Positions 45,901 to 52,656 are shown, counted from the first letter of the stretch. The stretch is 64,000 bases of DNA from Prochlorococcus marinus str. MIT 0912 (GCF_027359595.1 NZ_CP114783.1:1364001-1428000); one strand, 5' to 3'. The notes: generated by a model not told the origin, from the letters alone. Numbers and translations are program-made.

Positions 45901-46886
45901 AGTAAAGAAACGAGATTAGTTTGATCGCTGGTGTTGAGGGTAATGCTGGCTGATGTATTTGAAGTTAACTCAACATCGGTTGAGGTAAGGGTGTAAGTGC
46001 TGCCGCCATTACCAGTGATGGTTAGCTTTGAAACATCAATGTCGTTGCTGGTACCAGGATAGGCGGGTAGATTGTTGCCGATTAAGGAGAGAATACCAGT
46101 TGCAGTATCAAAGGTGGCGGAAGTGAGAGTTGGTGATAAGACGTTAGAGACGGTGATGGCGTTTCCATTTAAGTCTGAGATGTCGGTGGATGTATCAGCA
46201 CCTGGTGCCCAGTCATCTACCGCTGCAATGTTATAAGTCGTTCCTGTTCCAGAGGAGGTGCCGTTTTTATTGAGAAGACCAGCAAGTTGGAGTTGATCTG
46301 CAGCATTCAACGTAATAGAAAATTCAGTTGAAGAGGTGATCTCAACATCATCAGAAGTTAGAACATAAGTGCTGCCGCCATTACCAGTGATGGTTAGCTT
46401 TAAAACATCAATGTCGTTGCTGGTACCAGGATAGGCGGGTAGATTGTTGCCGATTAAGGAGAGAATACCAGTTGCAGTATCAAAGGTGGCGGAAGTGAGA
46501 GTTGGTGATAAGACGTTAGAGACGGTGATGGCGTTTCCATTTAAGTCTGAGATGTCGGTGGATGTATCAGCACCTGGTGCCCAGTCATCTAACGCTGCAA
46601 TGTTATAAGTCGTTCCTGTTCCAGAGGAGGTGCCGTTTTTATTGAGAAGACCAGCAAGTTGGAGTTGATCTGCAGCATTCAACGTAATAGAAAATTCAGT
46701 TGAAGAGGTGATCTCAACATCATCAGAAGTTAGAACATAAGTGCTGCCGCCATTACCAGTGATGGTGAGTTTGGAGATATCGATATCATTTGTTGATCCT
46801 GTGTAAGCCGAAAAATTATTACCCGTGATTTCTAATGTGCCGGTGGAGGCGTTGTAGGAGGCAGATGAGATTGTTGGTAATGTCAT
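42930..46886 (-). CDS. giant repeat adhesin-like protein with cadherin repeats, RTX-like region and DUF4214
   Basis: 1318 aa with no N-terminal signal. Order: three repeats of about 120 aa (ITGNGGSTYVLTSDDVEITS) to residue 375; three almost identical 106-aa cadherin-like repeats (TSPSITGPSGSAGDSSS, SINENTTAIHTFTANESVTW) to about 690; one further cadherin domain; a globular domain at 795-1020 with DNNGDGKVDDSAV and EEVLHLITDYG; a haemolysin-type region (LNELIGTTGKDTI, FLDGGTGSD); and two DUF4214 units from about 1195. Lack of a signal plus an RTX-like region suggests type I secretion to the cell surface. No transporter genes are nearby. Confidence 0.85.
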   Translation of the reverse strand: MTLPTISSASYNASTGTLEITGNNFSAYTGSTNDIDISKLTITGNGGSTYVLTSDDVEITSSTEFSITLNAADQLQLAGLLNKNGTSSGTGTTYNIAALDDWAPGADTSTDISDLNGNAITVSNVLSPTLTSATFDTATGILSLIGNNLPAYPGTSNDIDVLKLTITGNGGSTYVLTSDDVEITSSTEFSITLNAADQLQLAGLLNKNGTSSGTGTTYNIAAVDDWAPGADTSTDISDLNGNAITVSNVLSPTLTSATFDTATGILSLIGNNLPAYPGTSNDIDVSKLTITGNGGSTYTLTSTDVELTSNTSASITLNTSDQTNLVSLLNKNGTSSSQGTTYNIAAADNWVLGADAAINIEDLTSNSIDVINIKPTIRGPSGSAGDSSSLKSINENTTAIHTFTANESVTWSLNGGADASKFSINSSTGALTFSSAPDYESPTDSNSGNDYVVVVRATDSTGHISDQTLTISVNDVDDTSPSITGPSGSAGDSSSLKSINENTTAIHTFTANESVTWSLNGGADASKFSINSSTGALTFSSAPDYESPTDSNSGNDYVVVVRATDSIGNTSDQTLTISVNDVDDTSPSITGPSGSAGDSSSSKSINENTTAIHTFTANESVTWSLNGGADASKFSINSSTGALTFSSAPDYESPTDSNSGNDYVVVVRATDSIGNTSDQTLTISVSDVNETPSNLSLSSSSFNENINSGSTVAVLSSSDPDSSDTHTYSFISGSGDTDNNSFTIDGSSLKIKASPDYETKSSYSIRLQTTDSGEKQVKEFAIGSLSNDAPSGVSTIFSKETEVFGVKIYATSTTLDSDIQHAASVMAEYLDNNGDGKVDDSAVINAMVQNKATLVMFKDEAEQESSNLSALEGSELNFQNLWGAETIPNGAASGQFDASLEEVLHLITDYGYVKAYPAAFGLSSSLLTEAMDVARGGNFQEIPSTYPSGAWYTYYDTTSDYATQATEYLYWGLTSILGGQDFNGRLDSIKDEWTLNTLEKVQATDTKLYSLLTDSQYKLPTILPNGDYSVPSQSTFTKTLTVNDLNELIGTTGKDTITSTSKTDFLDGGTGSDTSVYSGKFSDYAFTRGTNTLEIADQRTTGTTDGTDTLKNIEYIQFSDQTVEESKVDVVKTYTGQYHEYKFYNRGNGTYEIKTDSGYDDITGYPLLRFSGEDTTSALRDVSAIADIKATFDQVTGLTDPSGEMFQLYNAAFKRFPDAEGLKYWINVYSSGINTKKVVAASFVRSAEFKSRYGENVTTEEYVTTLYRNVFDRLPDEDGFNYWVGSLNKEEQSRSDVLMNFAISNENDALFTEMTGLS
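44810..45780. repeat. 318-bp tandem repeats in the adhesin gene
   Basis: Three copies are over 97 per cent identical by eye (GCACCAGTTGAACTATTGAT recurs at exact 318-bp steps), encoding the cadherin-like units. A second tandem pair of about 366 bp lies at 46010-46760. Such identity implies ongoing homogenisation or copy-number change. Confidence 0.9.
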
Positions 46887-47193
46887 ATGAGGATATTGCT
46901 TTGCAAGACTTTCACTTATTAAAACCTAATAAATTTATTTATCCTTTATAGGATGTTACAGATTGTTCAGCATAGGTATTGTATTAAGAAAAGAATTTGA
47001 TACCTAAATATTTGGTTTTCTATTAAACCTTTTAAACGGAGATCCATTGCCTTGCAATCGATCTGGAAGTTTTGTTTTCTAAGATACCACTTTTATACCA
47101 GTCTATACTAACTTTGCTTTTGATTCTTAAGGACATCCGTAAACGGTGCATCCTTTCATTTTTTTATTGACTACAAAGACACCCGATTTTCTC
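46887..47193. other. intergenic, nothing firm
   Basis: AT-rich; contains a possible hairpin GGACATCCGTAAACGGTGC at 47130-47148 and, on the minus strand, a ten-codon frame (MKGCTVYGCP). No supported gene. Confidence 0.3.
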
Positions 47194-47636
47194 TTACCAT
47201 TTCTTGTAGGGTAAAAATTTACCACACATTGAGACCTTTACTCTGTCACCTTTCGGATCTTCGACTTTATCTACATTGATTGTAAAATCTATTGCACTCA
47301 TTATCCCATCACCAAATTTTTCTTGAATAACGTCTTTCATTGGCATGCCATAGACTTGCATGATTTCATAAAAACGATATATCAACGGATCAGTTGGAAT
47401 TACTGGATCTAACGATCCTTTTACTGGTGGAGTTGTTAATATCTCTTTAAGCTCTGTACCAAGTCCTAAAGTAGTTAATAATTTATCAGATTCTTCATCA
47501 CTGGCAGTTGATTGTCCATAAAAAAGACTAGCAACCCAGACTTCATCCAGTCCTAATAGATTGCCAATATCTGCAAAAGTTAGTCCTTTTTCTTTTTTGC
47601 TTTTAATAATAAATGCGTTGATTCAGGAAATGACAT
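47194..47636 (-). CDS. cynS: cyanase, frame interrupted at a dnaX-type slippery heptamer
   Basis: Zero frame from ATG 47636 reads [15 protein letters not shown] then KKD-stop (TAA at 47580-47582). After a -1 shift at A AAA AAG (47598-47592) the protein continues [20 protein letters not shown] to the end, colinear with cyanase and with catalytic Arg/Glu ([11 protein letters not shown]) and Ser (IMSAIDF) intact, about 147 aa. Cyanase turns cyanate and bicarbonate into CO2 and ammonia. Either a fresh one-base deletion or programmed -1 frameshifting or slippage on the A tract; no other damage is visible in the rest of the gene. Confidence 0.85.
47592..47598 (-). promoter_or_regulatory. candidate -1 frameshift site A AAA AAG in cynS
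   Basis: The heptamer is in the correct phase (GCA AAA AAG) and is the one used by E. coli dnaX. A second A5 run follows, so transcriptional slippage is also possible. No strong downstream hairpin is visible (only TTGC/GCAA), which weakens the programmed-shift reading. Confidence 0.4.
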
Positions 47637-47890
47637 AGAAAAAAGTTAATAACGTAAATGACTTATCTAATGAGAATGATTTATTAGATAGGTGGTTAAT
47701 TAATATGATTATAATTAGATTATTTCAGCTAAAATAGTTACAAAATTGTATGATAAATATGTACTCAAATTAACAATAAAAAATATATTAATATGCATTG
47801 ATGTTATTGCTTCAATAGCTAAAATTTTAAATATTAGTTGACAATTCTAGTCTTTGAAGATTTGTAAATGTTTTAGCCTTCTTTAAATTT
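47637..47890. other. intergenic, nothing recognised
   Basis: Very AT-rich with a possible cynS promoter near 47700; no ORF with a ribosome site. Confidence 0.3.
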
Positions 47891-48046
47891 TTATAATAAA
47901 TCATATTTTGCATCCTCTTTTATCTCTCTCCAAAGGTCTTTTAATGATTGATTGAAACCATTGGATCTAAGAAAAATTCTAGATTGATCAACTCTATCTT
48001 GAATAATTCTTTCCTGAGGAGTCATTTCACCAGAGGAATCAGACAT
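47891..48046 (-). CDS. 51-aa charged microprotein
   Basis: ATG 48046; MSDSSGEMTPQERIIQDRVD then LRSNGFNQSLKDLWREIKED, a continuous charged amphipathic helix. No membrane segment. Unrecognised. Confidence 0.55.
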   Translation of the reverse strand: MSDSSGEMTPQERIIQDRVDQSRIFLRSNGFNQSLKDLWREIKEDAKYDLL

Positions 48047-48313
48047 GTGTTTAAACCTAATAATATTAATAATGAATATTTTTGAATATCATGAGAAGTG
48101 ATGGTGGTTACAATATAAGTTCTTTAAATATAATGTTGAAAATTATCTTGATTCTGGAAAGCGCCTTCTCAAAGCGAGAACTTGGTTGAAGCCCCATTTC
48201 GGTTAAGGGCTGTGTAATTTATTGCTTAATGTTTAATAGTATTTCCATAAGTATTTATTATCTGGTTTTGTATCCACATATACGATAAACAAGCTTAGTA
48301 GAAGATATTTAAG

Positions 48314-48736
48314 ATGCCTGTGGCCACGTATCTGAAGGATAAGCAAAAGAAAATTGAATCAAAATATCATCAAGTTGCCAAACAATTTGAAACGAAATAT
48401 GAGCTAATTCATCGGAAGCTAACCTCAAGGTTTCATCGAGAAGTACCTGAAATAGAACTCGTTCGTTCAAGCCTTAATGATTTCATCACAAAATCTATTG
48501 CATCTGTTGAAAGGGAAAGAAAATCAAAAAGTAAAATATCTAGTTTCTCTAAAACGTCTACTAAAAAAGGAGCTAATTCTTATCAAGAAAATATTGATTG
48601 GACACGAGGTAGATTCTCAGGACAAACAATACAAATTGTTGTAAGGGATGGCAAAATAATGGAGAAGGTTTTCTTAACTCCTAAAGGAAATAAGATTTCT
48701 GTTAAGAGAAGCGAATTAGGACTACTGTTGAGATGA
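48314..48736 (+). CDS. hypothetical 140-aa basic protein
   Basis: N-terminal charged helix likely coiled (KDKQKKIESKYHQVAKQF), a Ser/Lys-rich linker, and a small C-terminal strand-rich part (RFSGQTIQIVVRDGKIMEKVF). Last gene before the argJ-like repeat at 48778. Function unknown. Confidence 0.65.
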   Translation: MPVATYLKDKQKKIESKYHQVAKQFETKYELIHRKLTSRFHREVPEIELVRSSLNDFITKSIASVERERKSKSKISSFSKTSTKKGANSYQENIDWTRGRFSGQTIQIVVRDGKIMEKVFLTPKGNKISVKRSELGLLLR

Positions 48737-48777
48737 ATTCTAATTTATAAACACGGTCATATTATTACATCTATTTT

Positions 48778-48960
48778 AATGCCGATTACGCAACGTAGAT
48801 CAAGATTATAATCATAGCAGTGGATTTAAAGAGTATAGACTAAAGGGGTAATACTAAGGTAACAGTATTATAAGACGTATTATCTTTCTATTTGAAGGGG
48901 GTATGGGGGACTCTCGATCCTCGCTCTATACGTAATACGCTTTCAAGCATTTTTGTCAAA
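48778..48960. repeat. att-like copy of the argJ 3' end (copy 1)
   Basis: 48778-48798 matches the last 21 bases of argJ at 18 positions and still reads N-A-D-Y-A-T-stop. CATAGCAGTGG, GGTAATACTAAGGTAA and TCCTCGCTCTATACGTAAT (48918-48936) also match the DNA behind argJ. Right boundary of the 6.4-kb adhesin/cynS segment. Confidence 0.65.
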
Positions 48961-49028
48961 ATTTGAGTAGCTATTAGACAACTGTTTCTATTAGGATCTA
49001 AAAAAGAAGTCCACTATGTTTTTATCTC

Positions 49029-49304
49029 TTGTCTATATCAGTAACTTCTCCTTGTCCTGAGAGCACCATTGATGAACTAGGAATTAAAAACTGGCCAATC
49101 TGGACGTGTGAAGCAAGCTCTTTTGATTGGACATATGACGACAAGGAGACTTGCTTATTGCTTGAGGGTGAAGTCACAGTTACTCCTGATGGAGGAGAAC
49201 CTGTGAAGTTTGGAGCAGGAGATTTAGTTGTTTTTCCGGCTGGTATGGGCTGTAGATGGGATGTTCATAAGGCGGTCCGCAAGCATTATCGATTTGGTCA
49301 TTGA
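49029..49304 (+). CDS. cupin domain protein (DUF861/EutQ-like)
   Basis: 91 aa, TTG start likely. WTYDDKETCLLLEGEVTVTP is followed by DGGEPVKFGAGDLVVFPAGM, and CRWDVHKAVRKHYRFGH closes the barrel. Such single-barrel cupins have been linked to ureidoglycine-type chemistry, but the substrate is open. A decayed copy lies at 59900-60275. Confidence 0.85.
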   Translation: MSISVTSPCPESTIDELGIKNWPIWTCEASSFDWTYDDKETCLLLEGEVTVTPDGGEPVKFGAGDLVVFPAGMGCRWDVHKAVRKHYRFGH

Positions 49305-49519
49305 TTGATCTGTTGAGAAGTTAGATGAATAATCTTCCCTTTTATGCCTTAAGCCGATTAATACTTTTCTGTGTTGTTGGCGTGGTTATTAGGCAGATGC
49401 TGGTTGTCTCTGGGGTGCTTTGAATCTCTCAAGTATGTAGAACATAATCTCATCTAATATTTCATGTCTGCTTTTCATTGAGTTTTAAGAGTTCAATTTC
49501 TTTTATTATCTCTTCTATG
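49305..49519. other. intergenic, nothing recognised
   Basis: Contains AGAGTTCAATTTCTTTTATT before the next gene, repeated at 51422-51441 before its paralogue, so it may hold the shared promoter. Confidence 0.35.
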
Positions 49520-49681
49520 GAATCATCTAAGTGGAAACCTACAGAAGAAGAACGGGAAGTGATGGAAGCAGTTTGGATGCAAGTTAAAGGTGCATGTGAG
49601 AAATTAAAAGAAGAAACTAATGCCAAAGACGAGCACATCAGAAAAATGCTCAATGAGTTGTCTGATCGTTATTACTCATGA
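49520..49681 (+). CDS. 53-aa helical microprotein, paralogue of 51452-51686
   Basis: ATG 49520; MESSKWKPTEEEREVMEAVW, then CEKLKEETNAKDEHIRKMLN. All-helical, no membrane segment. The copy at 51498 conserves the protein far better than the flanks, supporting a real gene. The antisense frame is rejected. Confidence 0.65.
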   Translation, partial: ESSKWKPTEEEREVMEAVWMQVKGACEKLKEETNAKDEHIRKMLNELSDRYYS

Positions 49682-49732
49682 ATATTCTTGAAGACCCAAA
49701 TAAGACATAAAAAGCTATTAAATGTCAGAGGT

Positions 49733-50014
49733 CTATGCCGCCTCTGGACACCATCCAATCTTTTTCTCTAGTCGCTGCATCCAACACTGACACTTTGAAG
49801 TCAAATGACCTCCATGAGGAATTAGACGTTGATGGAGATGACAAGTAAGAATCGTTCTGCAATGCCTGTCGCAGCAATAATTGAAATGTTGACATGTCAT
49901 GCAAAAGCTAGCTGAACGTGTGTGTTTAAGAGTGTCTTCTTTGAGATAGTCCCACTCCTGTGCTGGGTTGTAACGCTTCTGGGGTAGAACTTTTTGGGTG
50001 CGATACGAAGACAT
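49733..50014 (-). CDS. Cys/His-rich small protein, paralogue of 13765-14049
   Basis: 93 aa from ATG 50014. FCMTCQHFNYCCDRHCRTIL and TCHLHQRLIPHGGHLTSKCQ, then IGWCPEAA: same cysteine/histidine spacing as the protein in the guaA island. Probably zinc-binding. The promoter element TTGACA-N18-TAGTAC upstream (about 50115-50145) matches the cassette used by its paralogue. Confidence 0.7.
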   Translation of the reverse strand: MSSYRTQKVLPQKRYNPAQEWDYLKEDTLKHTRSASFCMTCQHFNYCCDRHCRTILTCHLHQRLIPHGGHLTSKCQCWMQRLEKKIGWCPEAA

Positions 50015-50104
50015 TGCCTTAATCCAATAGGTTCTGCTACTACTGAATTCCAATCTGATGCACGAAAAACGGCATAGGGTGAGGACGTTGGAGCCATATG
50101 TCTG

Positions 50105-50150
50105 TAGCAGTACACATGTACTAGCAACGGTAAGGAGGTGTTGTCAAGTG
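50105..50150 (-). promoter_or_regulatory. promoter related to cassette A, without the leader hairpins
   Basis: Minus strand CACTTGACAACACCTCC, then TAGTACATGTGTACTG. It shares TTGACA, the spacing and TAGTAC with cassettes A1-A4 and keeps GTCAAGTGATT on the + strand. Confidence 0.45.
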
Positions 50151-50328
50151 ATTCTGAAGAAAGTTACTTCTCTCTATTATTTGCTTTAGATATAATTAAT
50201 CGAGTTTTGGAAAGAGGTTAATAGTCATCTATCTTTGATTTGCAATGATGCTTTCTGCTCTCTTGAAGAGATCAATATAGATGCTGGATTAGAAAGAGTC
50301 TTCTTTTAACTTCCCTAATCTATAAACC

Positions 50329-50373
50329 TTAGAAGACGACAGCAAAAAAAATCGCTGTTAAAACTACTTTCAT
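50329..50373 (-). CDS. possible 14-aa hydrophobic microprotein
   Basis: MKVVLTAIFFAVVF, overlapping the upstream gene's stop by ATGA, with AGGGACAATAA before it. Too short to be sure, but the coupling and hydrophobicity are suggestive. Confidence 0.3.
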   Translation of the reverse strand: MKVVLTAIFFAVVF

Positions 50374-50705
50374 TTATTGTCCCTCATTATTTTGATTTGA
50401 TTTCCTGCATCACTGAATTTCATCAACTTCTTTGCATCCTGATCAGTAAAGGTTTCAACTCTTCTTGCATATACGGCATCTGCATTTAAGTCCTCAATCA
50501 TTTCGTATCCAAAGAACTCCAATAATTCCTCTTGATTTGTAAAGCATCTATCACTCCACTCATAATTTTTGTTCCCCTTCGCATTTTCATACTCATAGCA
50601 CTCATAAAAATAATCAGTTCTATATCGCTCTACTAATGCAAACTCCTTTTGCTCTTCTTCTGGAAGTTTGTCATACACACTCCAACCAATTATCAAGACT
50701 GGCAT
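50370..50705 (-). CDS. hypothetical 111-aa protein
   Basis: Tyrosine- and acid-rich (VERYRTDYFYECYEYENAKG). Its start overlaps the end of the next gene by 13 bases. Third of a chain of small minus-strand genes running from 51260 to here. No recognised motif. Confidence 0.65.
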   Translation of the reverse strand: MPVLIIGWSVYDKLPEEEQKEFALVERYRTDYFYECYEYENAKGNKNYEWSDRCFTNQEELLEFFGYEMIEDLNADAVYARRVETFTDQDAKKLMKFSDAGNQIKIMRDNK

Positions 50706-50929
50706 TTTTCAACATCTTTAACCTTCTTACTCCACTCTTGGAAACTACTACTGCAATCAGGCACAGTTTTTTTTCTAATATCTTTTAACTTTTTCCATCT
50801 GGTGTAGAGCACGCCAAACAACCAAGAATTTGTTAATGACTTTGCACCCTTTTTTAACAGGTTCTCATGTTTCGTGTTGAACTTTGTTGAATCAATAATT
50901 TCTTGTTTCCAATCAATTTTTTCAGTCAT
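50693..50929 (-). CDS. hypothetical 78-aa protein
   Basis: Basic, helical (KHENLLKKGAKSLTNSWLFG, YTRWKKLKDIRKKTV), with two C-terminal cysteines. Overlaps the following gene, so co-translated. Unrecognised. Confidence 0.65.
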   Translation of the reverse strand: MTEKIDWKQEIIDSTKFNTKHENLLKKGAKSLTNSWLFGVLYTRWKKLKDIRKKTVPDCSSSFQEWSKKVKDVEKCQS

Positions 50930-50987
50930 TGACTTTTGCTCTCAACTTGTAGAAGGTTTCTTGACATCGACAAGAAATACTTTTTAT

Positions 50988-51104
50988 TCATCTGGGTAAG
51001 ATTTTTATCCAAGTGGCAATTCTCATCGTCACGGGAGAACCACCTTTGATGTGAAAGACAACCTCTTTCTTTTTTGCGTCTATGAAATGCGGAGGAAGAC
51101 TCAT
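50988..51104 (-). CDS. hypothetical 38-aa protein
   Basis: MSLPPHFIDAKKKEVVFHIK then GGSPVTMRIATW. 12 bases after the preceding gene. It may be a small strand-rich domain; unrecognised. Confidence 0.5.
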   Translation of the reverse strand: MSLPPHFIDAKKKEVVFHIKGGSPVTMRIATWIKILPR

Positions 51105-51116
51105 GCTGCTATCTAT

Positions 51117-51260
51117 TCATTTCATCAATACCTTTCTATTAACTACTCTACAAAAGGGATTTCTTGATTTTGCGACCTTATCTGCATCCTCAAATTTGTC
51201 TACATGAACTATTTCTTTGATGACCATCCCTCCAACGAAACAAGAAACTTCCACTTTCAT
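51117..51260 (-). CDS. hypothetical 47-aa protein
   Basis: ATG 51260 is preceded by GGGAGGAGGTCAACA, a strong ribosome site. MKVEVSCFVGGMVIKEIVHV then KFEDADKVAKSRNPFCRVV. First gene of the microoperon 51260 to 50329. Confidence 0.6.
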   Translation of the reverse strand: MKVEVSCFVGGMVIKEIVHVDKFEDADKVAKSRNPFCRVVNRKVLMK

Positions 51261-51424
51261 TGTTGACCTCCTCCCACATGGGAATGAAGAGTTCATTTGT
51301 CATTGATATGTCCATGAAAACCCACTCACCCAATTCAAGCAACAGATAGAGTTTTTTTATCAGATTTTCTTTTCTTTATTTCTAATCACTGAATAAGGAT
51401 ACCCAGACTTTTCTATTACTCTAA

Positions 51425-51686
51425 GAGTTCAATTTCTTTTATTATCTCTTATGTGGAATCATCTAAGTGAAACCCTATAGCAGATGAAAGGGAAGGTATG
51501 GAAGTAGTTTGGATGCAAGTTAAAGATGCATGCGAGATATTAAAAGAAGAAACTAATGCCAAAGATGAACACATCAGAAAAATGCTCAAAGAGATGGCTC
51601 ATCGTTATTACTCATCTGTAATATTGGCAAGTTTAGAATCAATAGAAAAAAGCACCCAATCAATGAGTGCTTTTAGAAGAATATAA
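51425..51686 (+). pseudogene. damaged paralogue of the 53-aa helical microprotein
   Basis: The original start region has lost one base (AAGTGAAACC against AAGTGGAAACC at 49532), giving an early TGA. From ATG 51498 the rest is intact (VWMQVKDACEILKEETNAKD), but the original stop is lost and the frame runs through a terminator (AAAAAAGCACCC ... GAGTGCTTTT, 51648-51675) to 51686. A product of 62 aa from ATG 51498 is possible. Confidence 0.6.
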
Positions 51687-51708
51687 TGATTAAAAAAGTA
51701 ATTTCAAT

Positions 51709-51918
51709 TTACTTTTCAATTGCCTTAAATATGCCATCTTTTTGAAACCGATTTTTCAAAGTAGTTGTACTACCTGATGTCCAAATACTTGTAGTGCCTC
51801 CACTTGTCCAAATATTTGGTTTTCTGTTTGGATTTTTAGTTCTGTACCATGTAGTGATATGAGGAGCACCACCAGCAATTTCAGATAGTTGATCAAGAGT
51901 GACTTCAGTGTTTTTCAT
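51709..51918 (-). CDS. double-glycine-leader peptide, bacteriocin-like (1)
   Basis: 69 aa. The leader MKNTEVTLDQLSEIAGG ends in a GG cleavage motif; the core (TWYRTKNPNRKPNIWTSGGT) has repeated WTSG/TTT units. The 5' leader DNA is shared with the next two genes. Expected to be exported by a peptidase-containing ABC transporter, not present here. Confidence 0.65.
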   Translation of the reverse strand: MKNTEVTLDQLSEIAGGAPHITTWYRTKNPNRKPNIWTSGGTTSIWTSGSTTTLKNRFQKDGIFKAIEK

Positions 51919-52030
51919 TGTCTTAGATAGTTGTGAGGGTTGAATCCCTTCGATGTACTTAGTATCTCTCCAATTAATGATTGAGGTGTTGATCTAGTCC
52001 TGATGAATCTGTGAGGTTGGTCACAAGTAA
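51919..52030 (-). repeat. shared 5' leader, copy 1
   Basis: Minus strand contains GATCAACACCTCAATCATTA, GAGAGATACTAAGTACATCG and GAAGGGATTCAACCCTCACA, also found before the other two peptide genes. GGGATTCAACCC can form a small hairpin. Confidence 0.75.
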
Positions 52031-52031
52031 T

Positions 52032-52078
52032 AACAATTAAAAAGGGAGTTAATTATTATTAAATGACTCCCTTTTATG
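52032..52078. terminator. hairpin terminator between peptide genes 1 and 2
   Basis: AAAAAGGGAGTTAATT pairs with AAATGACTCCCTTTT around an AT loop; it ends the minus-strand gene at 52090. Confidence 0.6.
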
Positions 52079-52089
52079 AATTGAAACTT

Positions 52090-52299
52090 CTAATCAACAA
52101 TTCCTGCATTCTTGCCTGCTTCATGTGCAGCTTTTTCGAAATCCTCTCCTGCAGCTAATCCCCCAGCCAATCCTGCATAGAATGCCACTGCTGTTGGAGC
52201 ATTTCTAGCAATGAAGCGAATTGCTTGAGCGTGCCATGCTCCATTTATATGAGAAAGATCATCAATTGAAATTTCTTGATCAAAGTTGTCGTTGTTCAT
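52090..52299 (-). CDS. double-glycine-type leader peptide, bacteriocin-like (2)
   Basis: 69 aa from ATG 52299. Leader MNNDNFDQEISIDDLSHING with a G-A cleavage pair, then a small-residue-rich core (APTAVAFYAGLAGGLAAGED) like class II two-peptide bacteriocins with GxxxG. The longer frame upstream is the shared leader DNA and is not used as protein here. Confidence 0.65.
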   Translation of the reverse strand: MNNDNFDQEISIDDLSHINGAWHAQAIRFIARNAPTAVAFYAGLAGGLAAGEDFEKAAHEAGKNAGIVD

Positions 52300-52412
52300 T
52301 GTTTTAAAAAAGTTGTGAGGGTTGAATCCCTTCGATGTACTTACTATCTCTCTAATTAATGATTGAGGTGTTGATCTACTTCTGCTTAATCTGTGAGTTT
52401 GGTCACAGATGA
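52300..52412 (-). repeat. shared 5' leader, copy 2
   Basis: Nearly identical over 110 bases to 52657-52768, while the genes they precede differ in their mature parts. Confidence 0.8.
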
Positions 52413-52426
52413 AAACACACATAAAA

Positions 52427-52452
52427 AAGCCACGCATAAAGCGTGGCTGATA
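52427..52452 (-). terminator. terminator of peptide gene 3
   Basis: Minus strand AGCCACGC, loop TTTAT, GCGTGGCTTTTTT: an 8-bp stem with U tail, 25 bases after the gene at 52477. Confidence 0.75.
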
Positions 52453-52476
52453 TACATTCATATCAAAGATAATTTC

Positions 52477-52656
52477 CTATCTTTTTACATCGTTGTTTTC
52501 AGGGCTTTCTGGAAATGTTGGAGATGGTTTTGGCCAAATAATTGGTGGGAATGGGAATTGAATTGGAGGCCATATACATCCTCCACGTTTTACTCCTCCA
52601 TTAATACTTTGAAGTTCGTCAACACTAAGCATTTGATCAAAGTTTTCGTTGTTCAT
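52477..52656 (-). CDS. double-glycine-leader peptide, Pro/Trp-rich core (3)
   Basis: 59 aa from ATG 52656. Leader MNNENFDQMLSVDELQSING-G, cleavage after GG, then a core VKRGGCIWPPIQFPFPPIIW and PKPSPTFPESPEN. The leader resembles that of peptide 2, the core does not. Proline/tryptophan-rich cores suggest an antimicrobial or signalling peptide; not tested. Confidence 0.65.
   Translation of the reverse strand: MNNENFDQMLSVDELQSINGGVKRGGCIWPPIQFPFPPIIWPKPSPTFPESPENNDVKR

Noticed and set aside
49897-50127. Minus-strand 76-aa ORF overlapping the second Cys-rich gene
   Set aside because: Different frame over the same DNA; lacks the conserved Cys/His pattern of the paralogous pair.
52300-52461. 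N-terminal extension of the peptide ORFs through the shared leader
   Set aside because: Copy 1 of the leader differs non-synonymously and is closed by a stop, so the block acts as DNA or RNA, not protein.
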